The notes under the pieces: model-generated
Databases searched by the model: none
Told to the model about the DNA's origin: nothing
The model's input: the letters and a program-made list of their open reading frames with translations, nothing else
Assembly (NCBI GenBank): GCA_021014945.1
Contig: MU266386.1
Coordinates: forward strand, 1-64,000
Length of the DNA stretch: 64,000 nucleotides
DNA from: Leucogyrophana mollusca
Taxonomy: Eukaryota > Basidiomycota > Agaricomycetes > Boletales
Direction: 5' to 3'
In this document: positions 22,859-34,521 of the stretch, in pieces
Layout of the letters: each line of letters begins with the position of its first letter
Position numbering within the stretch: the stretch's first letter is position 1
Made by a program: the position numbers and the translations under genes

Positions 22859-23646
22859 TTGTGGCTCTAAGAGAAGCGGGGAGTAAGATTGTGAAAGGGG
22901 GGGAGACGTGACGATACCAACATGTGACACGACGAGGAGGTTCAATGCTAAAGTTTAGCACCGTGAGTCGAGGGAAGGCGAAAACAGCAGATAGCTACTC
23001 ACTGAAGAATGCAAATGGGCGTTGCTGGTTGAGCCTTCGACAACCACACCTCTTATACATTTCGAGGCCTATCTACATCTACCCTCTGCTAGAAGAAGCT
23101 GATCAAATTTCGCGTTTATGAGCAGACATGTGAATACTTCAAGCTTCAAGCAGGCTAGTCTCCTTACTGACAGTGACAGCGACAAACGACAGTCAGGCAG
23201 GCGTCAACGACACGACGGCACTGTACATAGTACACCCACTCACCGCGTCAAGGAACATATAACCCACTGTTACTTACCCTGGTTTGCAGACACACAGGCG
23301 AATCTGATTAGGATTGGCTTGAAAGGACCACGTGGTTCAAATTGGACCTCAATCTCAGTAGGCAGCTTCCTTCGTGGAGACCACTGGTGAGCGCCATGTG
23401 CTGGCACACGCTGGCATGTGCTCAAGTGAGTCCGCTATCATACTTACCGCTAAACGGCGAAGGAGAAAACATCATTGATGCGGTTAGGTTATGAGAAATT
23501 GATCTTGCAGTGTGTTGTTGAAAAATGTCCGGGAACATGCTGTATGAATGTTATCTGATTCTACTCCTAGAAAAATAGAAAAATAGGTACTGTAAACAAA
23601 AACATCAAAAACGAAAGCATGGATCTGACAACAAAGCAAAAGCAAA
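22859..23646. other. intergenic upstream of the small secreted protein gene
   Basis: This is the promoter side of the secreted-protein gene and the 3' flank of BUR1. A short near-repeat of CTGGCA(C/T) motifs lies around 23400-23422. I see no gene. Confidence 0.5.
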
Positions 23647-26600
23647 TCATGAATAGGGTAACTCTCCACCTCCACCTCCGCGGCCACCGCCCCCTCCACC
23701 ATATCCTCCCCGGCGCTGGTTGCGCTCGCGATGAGAAGGAAATGTTGGTGGGTTGGGTCCGAGCGGCGCGTGGGGCCTTGGTGGTAGGTGTGACGGTAGT
23801 GATGGCGGTAGCGGCGGTCGTCGGTCATAAGGACCTGATTGTCGGGGGCCGCCGTGGGGCGGATAGGGCATTCTATTTGGAGGGGGGTAGCCGTGCGGGC
23901 CTTGCCGAGCATGATTAGGGGGATGGGGTGGGTAAGCGTGAGGATGAGGTGCTGGCATATGGGCACCTGGTGGTGGGGGAGGCCCTGGCCGGAAAGCTTC
24001 CCGTGCAGGAGGCGGAGCACCGCGGTAGTACATAGGCGGTGGCGGCACCGGAGGCTGCTGCTGTCTGTAGTATCCATCAGGAGGCATGCCAGGAGGAGGC
24101 TGATTACGACGACTGCGTTTGTCGAACTCGTGGGAAGCCTCGTAGGAAGGCAATCTATGATCGCTGGTCAGTCTTGGGTCCCAGACTGGAAAAACAGCCG
24201 AGCTCACGACTTGGGGTCAGCAGGGAGGGGATCTGTCCAGAAATAATCATGGTCGAGGGCCTGTGACGCCGTAATGCGCTCTCTTGGATTGCAGGTCAGC
24301 AACTTGTCTAGAAGATCGCAAGTTTCAGGTCCGATGCTACAACATAAATCGGTTAATTACATCCTGCGTCATTGGATACGTGCGGTGTGCGCTTACGAGT
24401 CGTAAGCTGTCTTCAGCCGCTTTGGATAGTTGCTGAATCGCTTGACGCCTTCGCAGCCAGGCAACGTATCATGATTTGGCCATGTATGCTGGTTAGGGGT
24501 CCCACAAAGTTGCCAGATCTTCTCCAGTTGATCTATATCCGAGATCCCTGGCAATATAGGTTTGCGCATAAACATTTCGCCCAGCACGCATCTGCAATGT
24601 TTGTCTTCAATACACCCTGGGCCGGCCCATCTATCTTAGGGAGAAAAACTGACCCAATACCCCATATGTCGACCTCTCCACCGTACTGTCGGGCACCAAG
24701 AAGGAGCTCAGGTGGACGGTACCACCTCGTCACAACGCAATTTGTGTACTTTCGCTCCTTCCCCTGCGAATCGACGCCATGCACGATACTCGGATCATAT
24801 GCACGGGCTAAACCAAAATCAGCGATGCGGAGAGAGCCTGTATTTGATATCAGAAGATTGGCGGCTTTCATATCACGATGGAGGATGTGGTTCTGCGTCG
24901 GATCAGCCGTCATTGCCCGCTGGTACGTTGCAGATACTCACTTGATGCATGTACTCCGTTCCCTCGAGGAGCTGCTTCATGTAGAGCTTGATATGACTGG
25001 GTTGTAACTTTACCCGCTCGTTCTCGAGCAAGCCAGCCAAATCATGGTCCATATAAGGAAACACCATGTAAACGGACAAGGGAGACTCTTTGCCTTTGCC
25101 TGGGCGTAGTCAGAAAAAGATGCCAATGAGATTAATGGAACTGCACACATACTTCTCACCACAAACATATCTAATATGTCCACAACGCATGGATGGTGCA
25201 TCGCTTTCAGAATCTTGATCTCCCGTAGAGCAGTAACAGGCATTCCCTCCTTCTCGTTGTGCATTAGAATACGCTTGAGAGCCACCGAACGGCCAGTTGC
25301 AAGCTGAACCGCCTTATGTACCTCTCTAAGCGCAGAGACCACCACCAAAGTGATCCTAGATCAGCAAAGGCCACTATGCGAGGTCCAATACGCACCCGAA
25401 AGTTCCTTCACCCAGTTTCGTCGTTGCGTCGTAGTCGCTTTGCTTACCGCACCCATCAAAAACGCGCCCGTAAACTTCTTTCTCCTCGTTACGCGTACGA
25501 TGGACTGGCTCACGCTTCCGCCGTGACGGTGGCGCAGGATCGCTCGCAGCTGGGGTCGCATCAACGGCGCTGTCCCTTTTCTCCTTAACGCGCTTGGCAC
25601 CATCATCTTCTGCAGGAGGCAATGGCAGGGATGGAGGAGAATGCGCGTCTCTAGGCGCAGGTGGCCGTTTGAGAGGCATGCTGATGGAAATAGTGGTATG
25701 TTCCGCAGGGAGCGTAACATCCTTAACGGGCTCGGAGATCGGGGCAGGCGGAGGAGGTGTGGGTGGGGAAGGGGGTGTATGAGGGCCAACAAAGGTAGTG
25801 TGAGTGGGTGGGGACGGTGGGGGGTGCGTGGGGGGTCGGGAAGGGAGTGTAGAAGGTCCGGGAGAAACGGGGCGGTAGTCGTCCAGTCTATACGAATCAT
25901 GGTCATCCTCGTGTGTACGAGGTGACACCAGTCGGTAATCATCTATTCGAAAATCTCGGTCATTATCGTATCTACTTCTACGGCCATAAGACTCCCGGGA
26001 CCTCTCGCGGCGCGGGCTACTCTGGCGAGCATCGCGACCAGGACGGTAGTGGCGATCATCGTTAGGGTGGCGTCCATCATGTGCCTGCCGTTCTCGGGAG
26101 TGATACATCGGGTGGTCGTTGTGATGATATCTATCCCAAGACTGATCCCTCATTCTCTCGTCCCGTATCCGGTCCACACCGTAGTCCCTGCGTGGTGGAC
26201 TGAAATCCATAGCTGGCGAACGACGCGAAGGCAGCCTATGCTTCCCTCGATGAGAGGATGACGGTGACGACGAGCGTGAGCGATCTAGAGACGTAGACGA
26301 AGGAGGTGACTTGGCACGCTCCCTCTCGTTAGGTACGTAGCGGTCGGTATTTCTATCCCGTGAAGGCCGCCGGCGGGAACGCTCATTGTCACGGGGATCC
26401 CAGCCGGAACGGGCCCTTTCCCTTTCTCTGCTATGGCCATGCGAGGGCTCCCAATGGTCGGCTACAGGAGCAGCCCCTCTCCATCGAGACTGGTCATGCG
26501 GAGGACGAGATTTCGACTTGCGCTGCTCCTCTTCCCAAATACGCCTCTCGTCCGCCTCCGACCTCTCGTAGATTACAGCTGGCTTCTTGTCCGATGGAAA

Positions 26601-26837
26601 GCCATTCATCATTGAAGGCCCAGCTTTAACTTCTGCGTCAAGTGTCTTCTTCTTGAACGGAAATTTCACCTTAGTCGGGAACGCGGGTTTGGGGGGTAGG
26701 GGATTCATTTGACGAGGTGGCTGTGGCGAAACATCGTCGAGTTCTCCTTCCTCTGGAGATGAGGTTGCTTGTCTCTTGGATGGCCGATCATTGTCCGGTG
26801 AACCTGGAGCTATGCGTTTAGTGGGCGTTTGGAGCAT
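23647..26837 (-). CDS. BUR1: CDK-type kinase BUR1 with SR-rich N-terminal extension
   Basis: Serine/threonine kinase of the BUR1/CDK9 group, which phosphorylates the RNA polymerase II tail and elongation factors with a cyclin partner. Exon 1 (26837 to about 25375) encodes about 480 residues of Arg/Ser/Asp-rich, SR-like sequence, then [10 protein letters not shown], the glycine loop that intron 1 splits. Next are the PITALRE-like helix as [11 protein letters not shown], the BUR1-type [12 protein letters not shown], the catalytic loop [10 protein letters not shown] (near 24870), DFGLAR, and a T-loop with [18 protein letters not shown] (near 24700). The C-terminal tail is Pro/Gly-rich, with poly-Pro and poly-Gly runs, ending at 23647. 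The total is estimated at about 930 residues. CTK1/CDK12 was considered because of the SR region, but the kinase core fits BUR1 better. The gene diverges from the D-amino-acid oxidase. Confidence 0.88.
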
Positions 26838-26996
26838 GGAGTAAAGGTGAAAGAAAGGCCCAGGTGCAACAGCTTTGGGCGGGAGGAGAGAAAAAGCTGA
26901 TGACTAATATGGCCTATTCGGGTATGTGGCGTAGGTTCGCGACACCCCCGCACCGTAGCTTATCGTCTCGGTTATCCTGTCTGTTTGGCAAGAGAC
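26838..26996. promoter_or_regulatory. bidirectional promoter, BUR1 and D-amino-acid oxidase
   Basis: Only 159 bp separate the two divergent start codons, so the genes must share or overlap promoters. No TATA box or clear known element is visible. Confidence 0.55.
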
Positions 26997-28642
26997 ATGG
27001 CACAAATCAACGACGAACAGCTCAAGGAGATCATCGTTATTGGCGCTGGTGAGATTTTATGCTCTTCAAAAAAGTACAATATTATGCGGGAATATCCGTA
27101 AGATATGTAGAAGATATCAGCGAAGGGGGGCCACCCGGGAGCAGCAATTCTGACGCCCATCTTCCCCTTAATCATGACAGGTGTGGTTGGCTTGACCACG
27201 GCTTTGAGGATCCAGGAAAAGGGAGGATATCGCGTGACCATAGTTGCTGAAACATTTCCGACCGATCCCAAGTCGATCCGGTACACCAGTCATTGGGCGG
27301 TGCGTTGTATTTGCCTTCGCCAATATCCTGATATTGAGCTTAGCAAAACGTCTGATATCTGCACAGGGCGCGCACCATGTGAGCCACGCTACGGACGAGA
27401 GGCAACGAAGTACGCCTCTTCTCTTCCTGTAGTTCCCATGCCACTTATGGCACCGACTCGTAGAAATGGATCAAGAAACATTCAAAGTTCTCTGGGAGCT
27501 CTCAGCTCCCGGAAGGGATACGGAAAACCTATTCGTTCGTCATCAACAGACTGAATATCGTGGGGACGATCTTTCTTCTGCCGATTGGCTGGAGTTCATG
27601 CCAGACGTGAGTTCGTTGCTTTACGTTCGTCGCCGCCGGTTCTAATTCTTCGAGCCAACGGAACTCTAGTTCAAATACCTACCTGAGAACGAATTAATCG
27701 TCGGGTCGAGATTAGCGTACTCGTTCAGCACGATAACTATGAACACCCCCGTCTATCTCAACTGGCTGCTCGCCCGTTTCCTGGCTCAAAACGGCTCTAT
27801 TGTCCGCGGTTCCCTCCAACACATTGGCCAGGTTATCGAAGGTGGGGCCAGCATTTTTACAGACGGAAAGGCTTTACGCCCCGTTGATGCGGTGGTTGCG
27901 TGCGTTGGGCTTGGGGCGCGCACACTAGGAGGTATCGAAGACAAGGATGTATATCCTATCCGTGGGCAGACCGTGCTCCTGAAAGCTCCCTGGGTGAGAT
28001 TTGGGAGGACGATGACTGCTGCAGATGGGACCTACACATATACAATGCCAAGGAGCGACGGGACCGTAAGTATCTGACTCACTGCTGTATAAACCGTTTT
28101 TCACCTGTTTTGCAGATGCTCGTCGGTGGTACGAGAGTACCCAATGACTGGTGGGTGGTTACATTCCGCGTCCAGCAGACGAGCATTAATTATCTTCGCA
28201 GGTACCCTCTGCCTCGCCCCGAAATCACCGAAGACATACTGGCACGGGCCTTAGCTTTGACCCCTGAATTGGCACCTCCCCACACCAGGGAGAATCATGC
28301 GACTACCGTCAACGATCTCCTTCCTATTGTCATTGAGCCGGGCTGCGGCTTGCGTCCAGGGCGAAAAGGTGGGATTCGTCTAGAAGCTGAGTGGTTTGAT
28401 GGGCCGAAAGGAAGGAAGGTACCTGTAGTGTTTAACTATGGGTATGTTCTGTGCTGCCTGTTGCGCATTCCCGTACTCATAACTGGGGCACATATAGTCA
28501 CGCTGGATACGGCTTCTTGTCATCGTGGGGATCGGCGTCGATGGCGCTGGAGATTTTGGAAGGAGTCCTGTCTGGCAATGGGGCCCCACCCGCCAAGGCA
28601 GTAGCAGAGAACGCATCAACCATAGGAACTCCTGGTAACTAA
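26997..28642 (+). CDS. D-amino-acid oxidase
   Basis: FAD-dependent enzyme that oxidises D-amino acids to 2-oxo acids, ammonia and hydrogen peroxide. The ATG at 26997-26999 is followed by IIVIGA-GVVGLTTA, the FAD-binding GxGxxG, split by the first intron (27049-27180). Then come HWAGAHH, a DAO-specific motif also split by an intron (from 27300), ADWLEFMPDF, and TPVYLNWLLARF. IEPGCGLRPGRKGG carries the substrate-carboxylate Arg, and AGYGFLSSWGSA (near 28500) is the C-terminal flavin signature. Several GT-AG introns are in frame to the TAA at 28640-28642, giving roughly 380 residues, a normal length. The C-terminus ends TPGN, so the usual peroxisomal PTS1 tripeptide is absent from this model. 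The neighbours do not specify a substrate. Confidence 0.9.
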
Positions 28643-28759
28643 TGCAGGACGGACATTAAACAAAGAAGTGTAGTCAATGAATTGTGGTTGAAGACAACCA
28701 CCACTATCGTTCTCCGACCTCCGATATCCGAGTTTAGTGAACACTGCGAGTGAACGGAT

Positions 28760-29608
28760 TCATTGACGCTTGGGTTCAACAGTCCCAAACCAATATCTCG
28801 TCATGGAAAAGTCCTCTCCATTCTTCTCAAGATCAGCACGCCCGACGAAAGGCCGGTCTTTAATGAGGAGAGGCAGCCAGTGGACGTCGTCCTCCCGCAT
28901 CTTGTCGTAAGGAATAGGGAGGACTTCGGCCATACCATTAGAGAGGACGCAAGAGGGAGTCGATTCGCCGGGTAGGGAGAGAGTGAACCACTCCGGTCGC
29001 ATTTCGTCAGTCCTGGCGTGTTTGTTGACGCATCAGAGACCCGTTGCCACGTAGGACGGCAAGTATGACTGACTCTACTGGCGTTCCAGTGTAACACTTT
29101 GCAGAGAAGACCTCGATTTGGAAAGCCCAGTCGACACCTTCGGCGACAAATATCAGCGTTCCCGCGTGTTGAAGAGGTGCCTCTATACCAGCTTCTTCCT
29201 GAGGATTCGCCGTCAGTTGGTTTGATGAATCCCGAGCGGTAATTACCTTGAGCTCGCGCAGCGCAGCCTGAAATGGCGTCTCGCCCGGCTCGACTTTTCC
29301 CCCAAAACCATTGTACCTGTCAGGAACCTCGGGAATCAATGCGGAATGTGTGGGTATGGAGAAATCAACAAACTTATGCATGCCGAATCCACGCTTCTTG
29401 TACCCGAGCAGTATCTAAAAGAAAAATAGATCGGCCGACCTGAGCAACTCGATGGCAGAAACTTTATTGAGACACGAACCTTTCCGTCTTGAATTATAAA
29501 CGCATTGGTATAGAACCTACGATGCTTAATCTGCATCCATTCCGCTGAACCTCCCTGGACATACTCCCGGAGATTGCCTTCTACACCTGGAGGGAGAACA
29601 GTTGACAT
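28760..29608 (-). CDS. Nudix hydrolase, MTH1-like
   Basis: Nucleotide pyrophosphohydrolase with an MTH1 (NUDT1)-like layout, which would sanitise oxidised purine dNTPs or related nucleotides. The ATG at 29606-29608 opens MSTVLPPGVEG. Exon 2 reads ILLGYKKRGFG and exon 3 YNGFGGKVEPGET, then the Nudix box continues as AALRELK-EEAGIE across an intron near 29200-29250, keeping GX5EX7REUXEEXGU. The 3' part has DEMRPEWF, YDKMREDDVHWLP and MTRYWFG, typical of the family. The stop is at 28760. About 200 residues are predicted with this start. The same frame stays open upstream to an ATG at 29908, so a longer isoform with about 100 extra residues is possible; I prefer the shorter one because it begins close to where the family begins. 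Confidence 0.85.
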
Positions 29609-30424
29609 GATCGGGTATCGAGACGAACGTCGAAATCGTGATCTGAGTTGGGTGGCTAAGCTAAGCAAGCTGAAGGCGAGGGGTGCGAGCACAAAAAGAA
29701 TGTCTCTGCAGGGTCGCGCTTGAGCGTGAATGACTCGACGCCTCGATATTACATCAGGGAAAAGTTCCACTAAGACGTCTTCAGCCTCTAGTGTCGACTG
29801 TCCTTTGTTGTCGTGCCACAGCCACCTTTCGGAGCCGAAGTTGGGAACTTGGCCGGGAAAACCTCTTTTGGTGAGCTTCATTCCGAACGGCTTCCACTGT
29901 CCAGCCATGGTGTCGGCAACTTCGAGGTTCCTAGTCACTCTAGTAAATTAGTAGGTACATATGAACTGGTGTCTACTGGTGTAGGTCTGTGTGGGTGGGT
30001 CATGCAGGTAGCGAGGTACCCCGCGTAAGTCGCATACCCTTCCTTCTCTAACTGAGCCCCCACTCTCTAGGAATCCTCACGTGGGATTCGAGTGCTTCAG
30101 AGTCCAGGAAGCCGTCAGGGAGCATCGCACGGGCAAGGTCTCAATCTAAAAGCCGTCGAGTTAGTATACCACCGTAAGTCCAATTCGTCCCCCGTAGCAA
30201 CATCCGACTGACATGTTATTATGTCAGCGCTCCGACTCGCTCCCTATAATATGTTGTTTCCTATGTATCGAGTGGGTCAACCGTGATTTCAAAATGTGAT
30301 GCATCCTGTCCAGATGTGTTGACCACAAATTTAAGAACTCAAAGGTCGATGCGATCTGTCTCACCATCTCTTTGCCATACTCCAAGAGATGCATCGTCGT
30401 CACCAAATTATGCTCGACACTGCA
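29609..30424. other. intergenic between Nudix and terpene synthase genes
   Basis: The first 300 bp is the open upstream extension of the Nudix frame, of uncertain coding status. The rest is the promoter region of the terpene synthase, with an AT-rich TATAATAT near 30246, about 180 bp before its ATG. No other gene is seen. Confidence 0.45.
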
Positions 30425-31692
30425 ATGACGTTCTATCTTCCCGACACTCTGGCCCGGTGGCCATGGCCACGGACTATTAGCCCTCACTTTGGTAAAGTCG
30501 ACGCAGCTTCGGCTGCCTGGTTCCTTCAGTTCAAAGCCCTCCAACCGAAGTCGCAAAAAGCATTCGATAGAGGTCGTTTCGGTTCGTACCTACCTCTGCC
30601 CTGGTTGAGTGCGATTCACCGAAGTTTCGTCTTACTTGAAAGGCCTCCTTGCGGCGCTCGCCTTCCCACGAGCATCAGAAGGTGAGTATTGGCAGAGTTC
30701 GGAATGAAATTGCTTGCTTTACTTTTTCCATAGAGCACTTCTTGGCTGCATGCAATTTAATGCGCTTGCTCTTTTTCATTGACGAGTACACCGACGTCTC
30801 AGATGCAGCAGCCGCTCGTGAAGTCGCGGACATTGCCGTCGACGCTTTGAAAAACCCTCATAAAGCACGTCCCGAAGGCGAAATCGTTATTGGTGAACTT
30901 GTACGAAAGTAAGCCTTCCCGTCCATATTCCAGACCTCAAGCACACAACCCCCGTCCTGTTAATTTTTAGGTTCTGGGCGGAAACGATCGAGTCCGCCAG
31001 TGCAGCATCCCAGCGTCATTTCATCAAACAATTCGCTGATTACATTTATATGGTGATCACCGAAGCGGCAGACCGCGACGCAGGTATCTGCCGCACTATC
31101 GAAGATTATCTAGCCGTCCGACGGGGTACCGTGGCCACTCGACCTTCGTTCATGCCGCTGGAGCTCCCACTGGAAATACCTGACGAGGTATACTTCCACC
31201 CTGTCGTTACGAAGCTGATCGACTACATTTCGGAGCTCATCATCATCGACAATGTAAGCGGCCCAGTCTCATCCCCGTCACCTGCCTTTACCCCTCCATT
31301 ATTAGGACATTGCATCTTATAATCGAGAACAGTCTACGGGCGACGAGAATCATAACCTCATCACCGCTGTCATGCACCAGTTCAACTGCGATGTGGGCAG
31401 TGCTATGGCATGGGCTGCAGGCTACCACGACGAAATTGAGGGCAAATTCATCAATGGCTTGAAGGCGGTACCTTCATGGGGACCCGTGATCGACAAGCAG
31501 CTCCATGAATACCTGGATGGAATAGCAAACTGGGTTCAGGCCAACTATAGCTGGGGCTTCGAAAGCGAGCGTTACCACGGCACGAGGGGTAGCGAAATAC
31601 AGCGCACCCGTATAGTGCCGCTTCTGCCACGGGAAAAGCCAAACCCCGAGGTCCACAAAGATGGTGTCATCGTGGCGAGTATAGACATGTAG
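30425..31692 (+). CDS. sesquiterpene synthase (class I terpene cyclase)
   Basis: Metal-dependent cyclase expected to convert farnesyl diphosphate to a sesquiterpene hydrocarbon. Exons 30425-30581, 30643-30681, 30734-30908, 30971-31253 and 31306-31692 splice in frame to 346 residues, the usual basidiomycete size. MTFYLPDTLARWPWPR opens the protein. The aspartate-rich metal site is DEYTD at 30781-30795. RRGTVATRPS lies in the middle. The NSE triad NDIASYNRE spans the last intron, and the diphosphate-sensing Arg-Tyr is in ESERYHG near 31570. All metal- and diphosphate-binding residues are intact, so the enzyme should be active. The product cannot be read from sequence; the motifs recall basidiomycete trans-humulyl or protoilludene-type enzymes. 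A wax-synthase-like acyltransferase follows on the same strand after 921 bp. Confidence 0.92.
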
Positions 31693-32613
31693 ACGTCGAT
31701 CCAGGGGGTTGCGTATTATCTTATCGACGTGCGCTATTCTTGCCTTAATGTATCGTATGCTTCTATCATTACCAGTGTCCTGCCACAGAAATTGGCAGGA
31801 ATCCCTGGACTCGAGAGCAGCACCAGTGCTGCCGCATTGAACGGAGGATCCACCAAATTGCTGTCAGTGAAAGCAGTTTCCGCTTTTACTCTATTAAGGA
31901 TCTTGCTATAGCTAAAATCTCGTTGCAGGATGTCTCGGCGCGTATGCATGCACTCATGCATGCTTATTTTTAAGCAATTGGGTTTATCCTGGTTCTATTC
32001 ATGCGTGCATATTTGCTACAGCGCACTGTTGTTCGAGCCGACGGGAAGCCTGCTGGTGTTGAAGGGAAGGTCAGCACATAACAGGATGCGAAGGATGCAA
32101 ACGTTGAAGGTGTGTTGCGCGATGATGCTACTAAGAGGACACCGACGAGAGAGCCCATCGTCGAGGCAGACAAAGAGGCGGAGAAGGCAGAAGTATGAAT
32201 TGCTTGATGCCACCGACCAAAAGTCCTGCACACCAACCTCCGGGACACGACTTCTACTCGGACGATCACTTTGAAATAAGACTCAGAGAAGACACATGAC
32301 AATATTGTAGCTTCATGACTGGTCAGTGCGTGCCCCTATTTATATCACGATCCAACCTACGATCATGTCAACGGCTGACCACCACCTTTGTAATGCATGA
32401 TTTGTTTGCTGGTCTACTCACTGTCTACTCCTATTTATTCCACCCACATTTATCATAGACTTTATCGTAGATATTGTTGTCAATGCGTGCGACGAGGTAC
32501 CAGATCGTATCTCGGTGCGTGCTCGGTTCCCCGACCCTGACTAGCCCTGCCAAGTCGAGACGTGCCCTTTGCACGAAACCCGCGTTTGAACCACCTACCG
32601 ACTAACTTGAGCG
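31693..32613. other. intergenic between terpene synthase and acyltransferase genes
   Basis: No gene recognised. A forward frame at 31930-32274 ends in a very basic stretch and shows no family. A TATTTATA element near 32337 could serve the acyltransferase, 275 bp upstream of its ATG. Confidence 0.45.
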
Positions 32614-33916
32614 ATGTCTTTCGCTCTGGTAACTGCGAGAAACGTCCTGCGCCTAGCCCCAACGAGGTCACCGTTAACCGCACATAGTTTCGTTTCAGAT
32701 ATCCTTCCTCCCATCGCTTGCTACTTTGCGACTGCAGTCCTCGTCCTCATACCTCGAACACGATGGATCCGGTTGGCCCTATGGCCAATCACCCTGCTGC
32801 TTGCGTTCCGCGCAGCACTGTCGACGGATTTCTCAATGAATGATCCTCGGCAAGCTTTTTGGAACATCGACCTGGTGGTGAGCTGGATCGTATACATGGT
32901 CGAACTTGCACTCATTGTCGTTTTTCGACGTTCAGCTCGCAATGTTTTGCGTCGCTACACGTAGCCTCGAATGGACGCTGCCTAAGCAGCCGCTAAGAAG
33001 ACGGCATCCGAGCGGAGAAAAATCGAAGACGGCATCGCACAGATCTCTTGTCTTGCTGAATGCCCTAGATTTGATGATCAACTTACGAGGACATGACTGG
33101 GATTGGTCCGATGGCCTCTATGTGCCACCCGAAACGCGTCCAGCCACTTCTAGAACACGTTTCGTGTTGACCACAGTAGTGTCAGGCGTTGTTCACGCGT
33201 TAACTTGTGGCGCGCTTCAGACTGCAGTTCAGACCTTCTCTCCGTCCGGCTTCGGATCGCTTAACGGTGGAACCATCTTCGACCTTTCGCTGTCCCTGCC
33301 AGCCCGCTACTTCCGCTCTAGTATTATCGCGACTATGACTGCGTTTGGAGTATACAACGTTCTACAGTGCGGCTATGAGCTCACCACCATCGCCGGCATC
33401 ATTCTACTCCGGCAAGAATATGACCAATGGCCGCGCGCTTTTGAGGCGCCTTGGACCTCGACCTCGCTGAGAGAATTCTGGGGCAAGCGCTGGCACCAGT
33501 GGTTCCGGCGAACGTTTGTGTTCCTTGGTGCACGACCTCTTTCTTACTTCGGTGGGCGTGTGGGCGGCATAATGGGGGCATTCCTGGCCTCAGCCGTGTT
33601 CCACCATCTGGCGCTCCTCGTGCTGGACGAAAATGCACAACTCTGGCGCATGATCGTGCCGTTCTCAATGATGGGTTTCGGCATGATACTGGAACGCGTG
33701 TACATGGGGGTAAGCGGAAGGAAGGTGGGAGGGTGGGCTGGGTGGGTGTGGACTATGTTCTGGTTGCTGCTGTGGGGTAACTTCATGGTCGACGCCTGGG
33801 CTGAAGCTGGCATGCTTGGATGTTCAACCATCTTAGATAACGCAGCCCCAGTTAGAGGAGTAATTGTTCATACAATCGCCAGCTTTGACCGCTTCCTACA
33901 CCAGTATGCTTCGTAA
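32614..33916 (+). CDS. wax-synthase-like membrane O-acyltransferase (MBOAT family)
   Basis: Integral membrane acyltransferase of the wax-synthase domain type, expected to transfer an acyl group to a hydroxyl on a lipid or terpenoid. Two exons (32614-32877 and 32936-33916), joined by a 58-nt intron, give 414 residues. Hydrophobic segments include DILPPIACYFATAV, WPITLLLAFRAAL, FRSSIIATMTAFGVY, GAFLASAVFHHLALL and WTMFWLLLWGNFMV. The conserved LREFWGKRWHQWFRR near 33465-33510 and the His in SAVFHHLAL match the catalytic region. RSLEWTLPKQP, just after the intron, is shared with fungal relatives and confirms the splice. The gene lies downstream of the sesquiterpene synthase in the same direction, so an acylated terpenoid product is a reasonable inference. 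Direct evidence for the acceptor is lacking. Confidence 0.85.
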
Positions 33917-34521
33917 TGCGCATCACCGTTGTTGTCTTATACCTGTATTGTCAGTCCGGGTCGTAGAACCTGTTAACAACGATTTGTGCTTCGCTAAGGA
34001 ATCCAGTCCTAAAAGCACACAAAACACCAGCAGCACATTGCACGCCATTCCTCGTCAACCTTCAGTTGACTCGCCGTGGTTCTCCATGCATACTGTAGTC
34101 TGGTGTATTTCTCGGATCGCGGCAGTTGCTCCCTGCTGGCACTGGCCTTTATGATAACAAGTCCCTAGCTCGACCGAAGGGTTCATCACACTGTAGCAGC
34201 ACATCCGAGAATTAGTGACGATTGGCTTGAAATCCACCCGAAGCCATATTTTACCACTTGCCAGTCAGCCAGTAAAACTTATTGCTCACGTCGTACATTG
34301 CACAGGACGACGGAGCAATGTATCCACCAATCTTATCTTCCTCGCTTTCTGCTTCTGTCGTTATCAGGACAACCATCCAATGATATTGTGCGGAAGGAAC
34401 TCCTGCTTTGGAATCGGGAATATTAAATAACTAATATTATAAAAATGCCAGGACTCCAGACACCCAGTTTACCTCGGCCAGGCGAGTGCGGACGCGGTTG
34501 TTGTGCACTCTCAAAGTCGCG
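33917..34521. other. intergenic between the acyltransferase and SEC5 genes
   Basis: No gene or repeat recognised in about 600 bp. Confidence 0.5.

Noticed and set aside
23839..24246. Forward frame opposite the BUR1 C-terminus
   Set aside because: It is the antisense shadow of the Pro/Gly-rich tail of BUR1.
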